Positions 17,630-26,037 of a stretch of DNA of 64,000 nt are shown piece after piece. Below the pieces are notes generated by a model that saw nothing but the letters and a program-made list of their open reading frames with translations, did no database searches and was not told the DNA's origin. Source of the DNA: Dokdonella fugitiva. GTDB taxonomy: Bacteria; Pseudomonadota; Gammaproteobacteria; Xanthomonadales; Rhodanobacteraceae. The DNA lies in NCBI RefSeq assembly GCF_004342425.1, contig NZ_SLWQ01000006.1, positions 174,512 to 238,511 of the forward strand, in the 5' to 3' direction. Each line of letters starts with the position of its first letter. Position 1 is the first letter of the stretch. A program made the translations under genes and the position numbers.

Positions 17630-17881
17630 ATGAGCGACGACGGCGGCCTCTGGCTGCTCGCCCTCGGCCCGGCCGGCGCGACCGGCCTGTACTGGGCGCT
17701 GTACCGCTATTACCGCAACACCGACAAGTCGCACGCGTTCGAGCGCGAGACCAAGGTCGAGGCGAAGCCCATCACCGGGACGGACACCAAGATCGACGAG
17801 ATCATCGGCACGCGCGAGACGCGCATCCGCGGCGACAACGTGAGCGCGTACCGCACGCGCGTGCAACGCGACACCTCGTAG
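17630..17881 (+). CDS. Small membrane protein of the SPFH operon
   Basis: An 83-residue protein with one N-terminal hydrophobic segment (LWLLALGPAGATGLYWALY, about 7-25) followed by a charged tail (ERETKVEAKPITGTDTKIDE). ATG 17630 has GGAG 8 bases upstream and lies 19 bases after the zinc-ribbon gene, so it is surely the third gene of that operon. I do not recognise the family. The tail probably faces the cytoplasm. Confidence 0.75.
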   Translation: MSDDGGLWLLALGPAGATGLYWALYRYYRNTDKSHAFERETKVEAKPITGTDTKIDEIIGTRETRIRGDNVSAYRTRVQRDTS

Positions 17882-18194
17882 GCGCCGGCATCGCGCGCAG
17901 GGCGGTACGCGCTGCGCGTGCCGACGAAGCTCCGATGGTCGCGCGTGTCGCGAGGTTGCCCGACGCACCCATCTCCGCGTCGTGCGGACGACGTACACGT
18001 CTCCGTTCGCCTGGGCGCAGGCCCGCAGGGCCGGCGTCGGAGGGCGGTCGGGGACCTCGCGGGCGTTTTCGACTCCGCTCGCTGCGCGAGCTGCGCTCAA
18101 CGCGAACGGTGATATGGCTTTACGCCGGGTTCGCCCTACGAGTACCACGAGTACGGCTCCCCTCCCGCCGCGCGGAAGGGGAGCCGCCGCCACA
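17882..18194. other. Convergent intergenic region
   Basis: Holds a copy of the GGCGGTACGCGCTGCGCGTGCC repeat (17899-17926) and the hairpin of the downstream minus-strand gene (18155-18185). Nothing else was recognised. Confidence 0.6.
18155..18185 (-). terminator. Hairpin after the beta-helix protein gene
   Basis: Stem GGCTCCCCT/AGGGGAGCC (9 bp) with a 13-base loop, starting 9 bases beyond the minus-strand stop at 18195. Confidence 0.6.
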
Positions 18195-20444
18195 TCACGG
18201 CGCCTCGAATCCACTCTTGAAGACGCGGTCGTTGCCGACGACGCCGACGGCGTTCGAGTACTCGGACGTGTTGTTCGCCGTGCACGCCGCCAGGATGATG
18301 CCGTTGTTGCCGGCGAAGCACTTGAGCATCGCCTGCCAGCCACCGCCGCCCGCAGGCGTGTCGGTCAGCGGCGTGATGTCGGTCGCGGTCATCACGATGC
18401 GCCGCCCCGGCGCGACGCTGCCGAACGTCGCCGTGCAGCGCCCGCCGGAGCAGGCGGCGCTGTTGGCCGGCGTGCCCGCCACCGTCGTCGTAACGAGCTG
18501 CTCGCCGAGGAGCGTCATCGACGTCGCTCCGGTCGTCGTCAGCGCATCGATGACGAAGAACTCCATGCGGAAGTTCGCCACGCCATGCGTGCTGATCGTC
18601 CACTGCAAGCTCAGGCTGCCGTCGCTCGTCGGCGGCGAGGAACCCGCGCACACGCCCGAGACTTCATTGCCGGCGCAGATCTGCGGCGGCGCCTGGTCGC
18701 GGTTGGCGTAGTTCGCCGGGATTTCCGAATGCGGGCCATCGGCCGCGTTCTCCGGATGCTCGAGGTCGATGTCGATGCCGGCGAACGCCTTCGCATTGCC
18801 GAACACCCGGTTGCGACGGAACAGGTTGGCCCAGCCGTTCTGGTCGCCGCCGCCGTTGCGCAGCTTGATGCCGTTGCGCTTGTTCGCGGCGATCGTGTTC
18901 GCTTCCGATGCCGTCGCGCCACCGATCGTGGTCGCGCTCGCGGCATTGATGTGGATGCCGTCGACGCCATTGCCGAGCGTCATGTTGCCGGCGAACGCCG
19001 GGCTCACGCCGATCGAGTTGCCGGCGATGCGCGTGCTCGCGGTCGAGCTGCCCTTGACGACGATGCCATGGCGCGCGTTGGCGGCGATCACATTGTTGGT
19101 GATCTCGTTGCCGGTCGACGTCACGATGATGCCGTCGCCGGCGTTGCCGTACGCGCTCGAATTGAGCGGCGTGCCGGCCGGGAACTCGGCCAAGCCGATG
19201 GTGTTGTGGAGCACCTTCACGCCGTTGCTCGAGCCGGTGATGAGGATGCCCGCGCTGTCGTTGCCGAGCGTATCGGGGAAGCCGTTGTTGTTCGCGCCCT
19301 TGTTGTCGGAGACGACGTTGCCCGGGCCGATCACGAGCGAGGTCATGCTCGGATTGAAGCTCGTCGGGTCGGTGTCGGGCTTGGTGTTGGCGACGATGCC
19401 GTTGAGCGTGTTGCCGATGTGCACGCCCTGCAGTCCGGAGCTGAGGCCGATGCGGTTGCCCATGATGAAGTTCGGCAGGAACACGCTGCCCGCATCGACG
19501 CGGATGCCATTGGCACCGTTGCCGCTGATGACATTGTCCGGGCCGATGAGGTTGCCGAACGTCGAGCCGACCAGGTGCACGCCGTCGCCGCCGTTGGGGA
19601 TCGCGACGTTGCCGCTGGCGTCGGTGCCGATCATGTTGCCGCTGACCGTGACCGCGGCGAGATTCTCGCTGAAGATCTCGATGCCGTTCTGCGCATTGCC
19701 GGAGATCACGTTGTTGCTGATCAGCACCGGGTGCAGCGAGGCGAGCGCGGTGGCGAGGTTGCTCGAGAACGCCTGGATGCCGGACGGGTCGACCGGCTGC
19801 ACCGGGAAGTTCTGGTACAGGTTGAGCAGGAAGTTCGAGCTCGTGTCCGGGTAGACGTGCGAGGCCGACACCGAGATGCCGTGGCCGCTGTTCGGCATCG
19901 CCAGCACGCCGGCGGCATTCACGCCGATGAAATTGCCGGTGAACACGTAGTCGTGGCCGTTGGCGCTGATGCCGGCGCCGCTGCAGTTGCCGATCACGAG
20001 GTTGAACAGCTTGGAGCCGCTGGCGCCATCGGCATGGCCGAGCGCAGCCGTGCCCGAATCAATGAGATCGAAGCAGCCGTGGCCGTTGCCGTTGATCGTG
20101 GCGTGGTTGCCATTGACGGTGAACGGCGCGCGCATCTGGGTGAGGCTGCCATTGACGATCGTGATCGCCGGCACGCCGATGTTGATGACGTGGCTGCCGG
20201 AACGGCCATTGCCGAACTTGATCGCCGCGCGCAGGGTGCAGTGCGAGGTATCGCCGATCGCGGCGCAGTGGTCGGTGATCGACGGATCCTGGTCGGTGTC
20301 GCCACTGGAGTTGATGGTATAGACGTCGGCCCAGGCGGGCGCCGCGATCGCGGCCAGGAGGCCCATCACCAGCCAGCGCGCACGGCGCGGCACGCGTTCG
20401 GAAACATGGCCGGTGCGCTCGCGCGCGGGTCGTATCGGTTTCAT
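18195..20444 (-). CDS. Exported parallel beta-helix protein with CSLREA-type N-terminus and GFE tag
   Basis: A 749-residue protein. The signal sequence ends near residue 39 (AAPAWA-DV) after an unusually long basic n-region. Next comes a CSLREA-like motif (HCTLRAAIKFGN), then about 450 residues of right-handed beta-helix rungs with repeating N-x-I-x-x-N patterns (NNVISGN, NVIAANARHGIVV, NSIGVS). A beta-sandwich-like C-terminal domain precedes the terminal NDRVFKSGFEAP. Such helices usually bind or cleave polysaccharides, but no lyase residues are evident. The last ten residues match the tag of two other exported proteins here. ATG 20444 has AAAAGGA about 7 bases upstream. Confidence 0.85.
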   Translation of the reverse strand: MKPIRPARERTGHVSERVPRRARWLVMGLLAAIAAPAWADVYTINSSGDTDQDPSITDHCAAIGDTSHCTLRAAIKFGNGRSGSHVINIGVPAITIVNGSLTQMRAPFTVNGNHATINGNGHGCFDLIDSGTAALGHADGASGSKLFNLVIGNCSGAGISANGHDYVFTGNFIGVNAAGVLAMPNSGHGISVSASHVYPDTSSNFLLNLYQNFPVQPVDPSGIQAFSSNLATALASLHPVLISNNVISGNAQNGIEIFSENLAAVTVSGNMIGTDASGNVAIPNGGDGVHLVGSTFGNLIGPDNVISGNGANGIRVDAGSVFLPNFIMGNRIGLSSGLQGVHIGNTLNGIVANTKPDTDPTSFNPSMTSLVIGPGNVVSDNKGANNNGFPDTLGNDSAGILITGSSNGVKVLHNTIGLAEFPAGTPLNSSAYGNAGDGIIVTSTGNEITNNVIAANARHGIVVKGSSTASTRIAGNSIGVSPAFAGNMTLGNGVDGIHINAASATTIGGATASEANTIAANKRNGIKLRNGGGDQNGWANLFRRNRVFGNAKAFAGIDIDLEHPENAADGPHSEIPANYANRDQAPPQICAGNEVSGVCAGSSPPTSDGSLSLQWTISTHGVANFRMEFFVIDALTTTGATSMTLLGEQLVTTTVAGTPANSAACSGGRCTATFGSVAPGRRIVMTATDITPLTDTPAGGGGWQAMLKCFAGNNGIILAACTANNTSEYSNAVGVVGNDRVFKSGFEAP

Positions 20445-20792
20445 GGCACGTCCTTTTCCTTCGGGTAATGAACGGTTCGCGGGCGTCGAGCCCGGCCCCG
20501 GGAGCGCTCGCGGGCGCCTCCCATCGGGGTTCAGTAGCCGATACGAAAAAGGACCGGGGTTGCAGACAGACCGGGGCCAAGGTTTTCGCGGGGCGCTCCG
20601 ACTGCGGCGGCTCCGGCCTCAGGCGCGGAACCGCCCGACGCTTCGTCGTCGCGCCGATGCGCAAGGTCCGTAGGCGAACCAAGCCGCGCAGCGGCGGATC
20701 CGCCTCGCGGGCTGCGTCTGCCCTGAAAGGCAACACGCTTCATGCACCTGCGTGTCGGCGCCTGGCCCTCCGGTGCCGGCGTGCCGCCGCGC
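20445..20792. other. Intergenic region without recognised features
   Basis: 348 bases between two minus-strand genes. No gene, repeat copy or clear promoter was recognised, though the promoter of the beta-helix gene should be here. Confidence 0.5.
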
Positions 20793-21920
20793 TCAGGCGG
20801 ATCGTGCCCGCCAAGCCTTGAGCAGGTCGGACTCCTGCTCACGCGTGAGGCCTGCGCGGAGCTTGGCGCGGCGTTCGGCCGGCTGGCTGCGGAACCACGC
20901 GAGGAGGTCGGTGATGGTGGTTTCGAGCGGGCGGAAGGTGAGGCCCGCGCGGAGCGCGCGCGTGTTGCTGACGGCGCCGTAGCCGGCCAGGCTGCCTTTG
21001 CGCGACACCCAGATCGGGAGGTCGGCCTGCCGTGCCTCGAGGAGTTCCGGCGCGACGTGCGTATATGTCGGCTTCGCGCCCGTCGCCTTCTCGCAGGCGC
21101 GCAACACCGCGTCCATCGTCGTCGGCTTCGCCGGACCCAGCGCGTTGAACGTGCCGGGCGTGCCCGCCTCCGCGAGCCGGATCATCCATTCGCCAAGGTC
21201 GCGCCCGTCGATGAACTGCACCGGATCGGCACCGTCGCCGGGCACCAGCATCTCGCCGCCCTGCGCGACGCGGTGCGGCCAGTAGGTGAAGCGGTCCGTC
21301 TCGTCGCGCGGCCCGACGATGAAGCCCGGTCGCACGATGGTCACGCGCTCGCCGAATTGCCGGCGCGCTTCGGCTTCGCTCAGCGCCTTGAGCGGGCCGT
21401 AGAGGCGTTCGAGATCGGCGCGCAGCGATGCCTGCGTCTCGCCCATCGCGTCCTTGCCTTGGTAGACGGCGAGCGCGTCGCCCTCGTCGATGCCGCGCTT
21501 GCTGCCATCCGCATACACCGAGATCGTCGAAATGAAGAGGTAGTGCGCGACCTTGCCTGCGAGTACCTTGCCCGCATCGCGCACCCAGAACGGCAACGTC
21601 GTCGGGTTATCGATGCATACGTCCCACCGGCGCCCCTTCAGCGCGTCGAGATCGCCCGTATTGCGATCACCGAACAGCTGCTCGACATGCCCCGGCCATT
21701 CCGGCGACGGCCGCTTGCCGCGGTTGAACAGCGTGACCTTGTGGCCGCGCGCGAGTGCGTAGTTGACCTGGAACGGGCCGGTGAAGCCGGTGCCGCCGAG
21801 GATCAGGATGTCGAGCGACTTGGATGCCTTGCCGACCGGCCTGGCGTCGCGCGCGAACGCGAGGGACGGCAGCATGGGGCCGAGCGCACCCAACTTGAGC
21901 AGGTCACGGCGAGTGGTCAT
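20793..21920 (-). CDS. Tat-exported NAD-dependent epimerase/dehydratase-like protein
   Basis: A 375-residue extended short-chain dehydrogenase. The N-terminus MTTRRDLLKLGALGPMLPSL is a twin-arginine signal. The Rossmann motif GGTGFTG (about 42-48) follows LDILIL. The region FISTISVYADGS carries the SDR serine but the usual YxxxK is displaced, so activity is uncertain. HVAPELLEARQADLPIWVS is typical of proteins annotated as NAD-dependent epimerases in this lineage. ATG 21920 is preceded by GGAGG at 6 bases. Export of an NAD-binding fold by Tat would imply cofactor loading before export. Confidence 0.85.
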   Translation of the reverse strand: MTTRRDLLKLGALGPMLPSLAFARDARPVGKASKSLDILILGGTGFTGPFQVNYALARGHKVTLFNRGKRPSPEWPGHVEQLFGDRNTGDLDALKGRRWDVCIDNPTTLPFWVRDAGKVLAGKVAHYLFISTISVYADGSKRGIDEGDALAVYQGKDAMGETQASLRADLERLYGPLKALSEAEARRQFGERVTIVRPGFIVGPRDETDRFTYWPHRVAQGGEMLVPGDGADPVQFIDGRDLGEWMIRLAEAGTPGTFNALGPAKPTTMDAVLRACEKATGAKPTYTHVAPELLEARQADLPIWVSRKGSLAGYGAVSNTRALRAGLTFRPLETTITDLLAWFRSQPAERRAKLRAGLTREQESDLLKAWRARSA

Positions 21921-22034
21921 CGAAGCCTCCGGATGGGTCGCTCGGCACGGTCGCGCCTGCCGGCGGCATCATGAGCCATAGGATGGGCCATGGCCTACCG
22001 ATTTCTCGCCGAATCGGCATCAACCCACGCCGAA

Positions 22035-22101
22035 GCGCGTAGGGCGGTACGCGCGTAGGGCGGTACGCGCGTAGGGCGGTACGCGCGCAGCGCGTGCCGC
22101 C
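22035..22101. repeat. Three tandem 16-bp units plus a full GGCGGTACGCGC repeat
   Basis: GCGCGTAGGGCGGTAC is repeated exactly three times (22035-22050, 22051-22066, 22067-22082), followed by GCGCGCAGCGCGTGCCGCC. Only the left arm of the dispersed repeat is amplified. Confidence 0.85.
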
Positions 22102-22205
22102 GCGGCCCGCCCCAACATTGTCGAGGCGCCCCCGCTGTCGATCCCCATCGTCCCCGCTCGTCGTACCCACGAAGCCTTTCCACGGAACCACAGGGAGCGA
22201 TCACG

Positions 22206-22712
22206 ATGACCCGAAAAATGGCCACACCCGCCACCTCCGCGCCGCGGAAATCATCCAAGGCGTCGACCGATCCCGCAGCCACCGCGCCGCTGCCCCAATC
22301 CCTCAACGGTAAAGCCAGCCCCGCCAAAGCCGCCGTCGGCGACGCACCCGTGTTCGCCTACATCGCCAGCCTGCCGCAGCCGCAACGTGCCATCGCCGAA
22401 CGCATCGACGCCCTCGCCGCCCGCACCCTTCCCGGCCTGCAGCGCAGCGTGAAATGGGGCATGCCCTACTACGGCGTCGGCGACGGCTGGTGCTTCTGCT
22501 GCGGCGCGTTCGCGAGCCACGTGAAACTCATGTTCGTCAACGGCGTAATGCTCGACCCGGTACCGCCCGTGACGCCGGTGGCGATGGGCAAGGCGACGCG
22601 CGGCGTCGAACTCGCCTCCGTCGACGACATCGACGAGCGGCAGATCGCGGCGTGGATGACGCAGATCACGGCGATGCCGGGCGTAGGGAAACGTCCGCAG
22701 AAGAAGGCATGA
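22206..22712 (+). CDS. DUF1801 domain protein
   Basis: A 168-residue protein: a low-complexity alanine/serine/lysine-rich N-terminus (about 1-45), then a DUF1801 domain (FAYIASLPQPQRAIAERIDA, QRSVKWGMPYYGVGDGWCFC, HVKLMFVNGVMLDP). No activity is established for the family. ATG 22206 has GGGAG about 8 bases upstream. It is divergent from the epimerase gene and stands just before the helicase-nuclease pair, separated from it by repeat DNA. Confidence 0.85.
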   Translation: MTRKMATPATSAPRKSSKASTDPAATAPLPQSLNGKASPAKAAVGDAPVFAYIASLPQPQRAIAERIDALAARTLPGLQRSVKWGMPYYGVGDGWCFCCGAFASHVKLMFVNGVMLDPVPPVTPVAMGKATRGVELASVDDIDERQIAAWMTQITAMPGVGKRPQKKA

Positions 22713-22729
22713 TTTCGAACGTGTGCGCG

Positions 22730-22850
22730 GCAGGCGACCGTCGGTCGTGCGGCGCCTCGTGCAGACACCGCGGTATTCCTGCCGGAGCGCACCCTATGCG
22801 CGACCGCACCTGCGAGAAGCCGCACCTCCTACCGCTCCGCACCGGCGTTG
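22730..22850. repeat. Dispersed repeat (GGAGCGCACCC family)
   Basis: Contains GGAGCGCACCCTATGCGCGACCGC and inverted pieces related to the copies at 7830, 37515 and 44832. It marks the left border of the helicase-nuclease pair. Confidence 0.6.
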
Positions 22851-22898
22851 TTCATGCGTTCCCTTGGCGGCAACGCCCCGGGGCGCTAGCCTGGCAGC

Positions 22899-25800
22899 AT
22901 GGGGAATCCGGTCCGTGGGCTGTACGAACAACTCGTGACGGCGGCGCTCGAGGAGCGGCTTGGCCGCATCGAGGCTGGCTTCGTGCCTGTTCGCAGCGCA
23001 ATCGATCCCGCCGAAGCGCCCGATCGCATCGCGCTCCATCTCGGGCATCTCGTCCGCCGCGCCATCACCGGACTCGATGCGAAGGAGCGGACCCAAGTCG
23101 GCATGCGCCTCGCACGCGAGATCGGCGCACTGCTGCAGGATGCGAGTCGCGCCGTCGACGCGGGTGACCTGCCCTCCGCGGCCGGCGACTTGCTGCGCGC
23201 GATCGCCGGCACGAATCCCGACGGCTCGCCCGAGTCATTGTCGCAACCGGCGACCCCGTTGCTCGATACCACCCTACTGACCAATGCGCCCGGCGAGCCG
23301 CGCATCGGCTACCAGTTGCGCACCGAGATTCCTTCGGCGGATCGCATCGACGTGTTGATGGCCTTCGTCCGCCAGACCGGCATACGGCCGCTCATCGACC
23401 TGCTCCGTCGCCACGTCGACGCCGGGCGGCGCCTGCGCGTGCTGACGACGACGTACACCGGCTCGACCGAACTCGCGGCGCTGACGAGCCTGCGTGACGC
23501 CGGCGCGGAGATTGGCGTGTCCTACGACACCTCGACCACGCGCCTGCACGCGAAAGCCTGGCTGTTCCATCGCGCGACGGGATTCTCGACCGCGTTCATC
23601 GGCTCGTCCAATCTGACGCATTCCGCGCAGGTCAGTGGCCTGGAATGGAACGTGCGTATCTCGGGCGCGCGCAACCCCGACGTCATCGACAAGTTCGCCG
23701 CGATCTTCGACAGCTACTGGAACGGCGGCGAGTTCCGCGCGTTCGATGCCGACGAGTTCCGAGAACATGTGCAGTCTGCATCGAGCGGCCCTCGCGTCTA
23801 CCTGAGTCCGATCGAGATCCGCCCGGAACCGTTCCAGGCGCGCCTGCTCGAACAAATTGAACTCGCGCGCCTGCAAGGCCGCCATCGCAACCTGCTCGTC
23901 TCGGCCACGGGTACCGGCAAGACCGTAATGGCCGCGCTCGACTACCAACGACTGCGCGCGCGGCTTCCGCGGTCGCGCCTGCTGTTCGTCGCGCATCGCC
24001 GTGAGATCCTCGACCAGAGCCTCGCGACATTCCGGCATGCGCTACGCGATGCAGCTTTCGGCGAACGCTGGGTCGGCGGCGAAAGGCCGCGACACTTCGA
24101 GCACGTGTTCGCATCGATCCAGAGCCTGACCGTATCCGGCCCGCAGCACATCGCGCCGGACCATTTCGACGTCGTCATCATCGACGAATTCCACCACGCG
24201 GCGGCGCGCACGTACGACGCGCTGCTCAAACATCTGCGACCGCGCGAACTTCTCGGCCTGACGGCCACGCCCGAACGCGGCGACGAGCAATCGATCCTGC
24301 ACTGGTTCGACGACCGCATCGCGGCCGAGCTGCGCCTGTGGGACGCGATCGACCAGCACCGGCTCAGCCCATTCGCCTACTACGGCATCAGCGACGGCGC
24401 GGACTACCGCACCGTGCGTTGGGTTCGCGGCCGCGGCTACGACGCCGCCGAGCTCGGGAAGCTTGTCACCGGCGACCACGTGCTGGCGCGGCGCATCCTC
24501 CAGAAGACGCTCGACACCGTGCCCGACGCGACCAGCATGCGTGCGCTCGGCTTCTGCGTGTCAGTCGGCCATGCACGCTTCATGGCCGATCAGTTCCGGA
24601 ACGCGGGCCTCGCGAGTATCGCGGTCAGCGCAGATACGACCGACGACGAACGACATCAGGCCCTCACCGACCTCGCCGCGGGCCGCCTGCGCGCGGTGTT
24701 TTCGGTCGACCTGTTCAACGAGGGCATCGACGTTCCCTCGGTCGACACGTTGCTGTTATTGCGCCCGACCGACAGCCCTACCGTGTTCCTGCAGCAGCTC
24801 GGCCGCGGATTGCGCCTGGAGGCCGGCAAGACCGTCTGCACCGTGCTCGACTTCGTCGGCCAGCATCGCAAGGAATACCAGTTCCACCGCCGCTTCGGCG
24901 CGCTCCTGCCCGGCGGCCGCAAGCAACTCATCCAGCAGATCGAAGCCGGCTTTCCGTTCCTGCCGAGCGGCTGCCACATGGAGCTCGATGCGGTCGCCGC
25001 GAGGACCGTGCTCGACAACATCCGCAGCAGCTTGCCGTCGACCTGGCCCGCCAAGGCGAGCGAGCTGCAACGCGTTGCGGATGGGGACGCGATCACGCTC
25101 AAGCGCTTCCTCGATGCGTCGGGTCTCTCGCTCGAAGACATCTACACGAACGCGCATTGTTGGTCGGACCTGCTCGCCGCGGGCGGCTTGCCGGTGCTCC
25201 CCGCGGGTCCCGCCGAAGTCGCGCTTCGTCGCGCACTCCGCCGCCTCGTGCATGTCGACGATCCGCTGCGGATCCGCTTCAACCAGGCCATGGCCCAACG
25301 CTCCGAGCCACCCGACCTCGCGAGCATGAGCCTGCACGATCGAAGGCTGTTCCACCTGCTCGCGACCATGCTGACCGAAAGCGTGGACGACGCGGGTGAC
25401 ACGCTCCCCAGCGCCGCAGCGCTCATCTGGCAGCATCCCCAGGTCCTGCTCGAACTCGGCCAACTGATGGACGTATTGGCCGACCAACTCGAGCACGTGC
25501 CACGTCCCATCGAAACCCGCCCGGACGTGCCGCTGTCCGTACACGCGCGCTACACGCGCCGCGAGATCCTCGCCGCCTTCGGCGACGGCACGCGCCTCAA
25601 GACACCCGAGTGGCGCGAAGGCACGCGCTGGCTGGCCGACGAGCAGGTCGACCTGCTCGCAATCACCCTCGACAAATCCAGCGGCCACTTCTCGCCGACC
25701 ACGCGCTACCGCGACTATGCGATCAGCCGCGAGCTGCTGCATTGGGAGAGCCAGTCAACCACGCGCGCGGAAAGCGAAACGGGGCGGCGCTATCAGCAGC

Positions 25801-25985
25801 ACGCCGGGCGCGGCAGCATCGTGCTGCCATTTGCACGCATGACGACCGACGATCGCGCCTTCTGGCTGCTGGGTCCGGCGACGTACGTCAGCCATGAAGG
25901 CGAGCGGCCGATGGCGATTACCTGGAAGCTCGTCGAGCCGCTGTCAGGCGACCTGTTCGCGAGATTTGCAGCGGCGGTGAGCTGA
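22899..25985 (+). CDS. PLD nuclease - SF2 helicase - DUF3427 protein
   Basis: A 1028-residue fusion. After about 130 residues of unknown fold comes a phospholipase-D-type nuclease domain (about 145-290): H217-x-K219 in RLHAKAWLF, and FIGSSNLTHSAQ. The usual HKD aspartate is not in place, as in many helicase-linked PLD domains. The SF2 motor follows: Walker A SATGTGKT (K341), DEFH (429-432), LTATP (to 458) and motif VI QQLGRGLRLEAG (about 635). The C-terminal 350 residues match the DUF3427 layout, ending in a domain with HFSPTTRYRDYAIS and FWLLGPATYVSHEG. ATG 22899 is the first in frame, with no clear ribosome site. Such proteins are often in defence or mobile loci. The next gene encodes a NERD-UvrD protein 52 bases downstream. 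Confidence 0.88.
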   Translation: MGNPVRGLYEQLVTAALEERLGRIEAGFVPVRSAIDPAEAPDRIALHLGHLVRRAITGLDAKERTQVGMRLAREIGALLQDASRAVDAGDLPSAAGDLLRAIAGTNPDGSPESLSQPATPLLDTTLLTNAPGEPRIGYQLRTEIPSADRIDVLMAFVRQTGIRPLIDLLRRHVDAGRRLRVLTTTYTGSTELAALTSLRDAGAEIGVSYDTSTTRLHAKAWLFHRATGFSTAFIGSSNLTHSAQVSGLEWNVRISGARNPDVIDKFAAIFDSYWNGGEFRAFDADEFREHVQSASSGPRVYLSPIEIRPEPFQARLLEQIELARLQGRHRNLLVSATGTGKTVMAALDYQRLRARLPRSRLLFVAHRREILDQSLATFRHALRDAAFGERWVGGERPRHFEHVFASIQSLTVSGPQHIAPDHFDVVIIDEFHHAAARTYDALLKHLRPRELLGLTATPERGDEQSILHWFDDRIAAELRLWDAIDQHRLSPFAYYGISDGADYRTVRWVRGRGYDAAELGKLVTGDHVLARRILQKTLDTVPDATSMRALGFCVSVGHARFMADQFRNAGLASIAVSADTTDDERHQALTDLAAGRLRAVFSVDLFNEGIDVPSVDTLLLLRPTDSPTVFLQQLGRGLRLEAGKTVCTVLDFVGQHRKEYQFHRRFGALLPGGRKQLIQQIEAGFPFLPSGCHMELDAVAARTVLDNIRSSLPSTWPAKASELQRVADGDAITLKRFLDASGLSLEDIYTNAHCWSDLLAAGGLPVLPAGPAEVALRRALRRLVHVDDPLRIRFNQAMAQRSEPPDLASMSLHDRRLFHLLATMLTESVDDAGDTLPSAAALIWQHPQVLLELGQLMDVLADQLEHVPRPIETRPDVPLSVHARYTRREILAAFGDGTRLKTPEWREGTRWLADEQVDLLAITLDKSSGHFSPTTRYRDYAISRELLHWESQSTTRAESETGRRYQQHAGRGSIVLPFARMTTDDRAFWLLGPATYVSHEGERPMAITWKLVEPLSGDLFARFAAAVS

Positions 25986-26037
25986 CCTTGGACGAAATCG
26001 AGGTATCTTTCCCGAAGCAGAAAAATGCACTGACGCC

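Noticed and set aside
17982..20468. 828-residue plus-strand frame opposite the beta-helix gene
   Set aside because: Repetitive Arg/Ala/Asp composition mirrors the Asn/Gly-rich helix rungs on the other strand.
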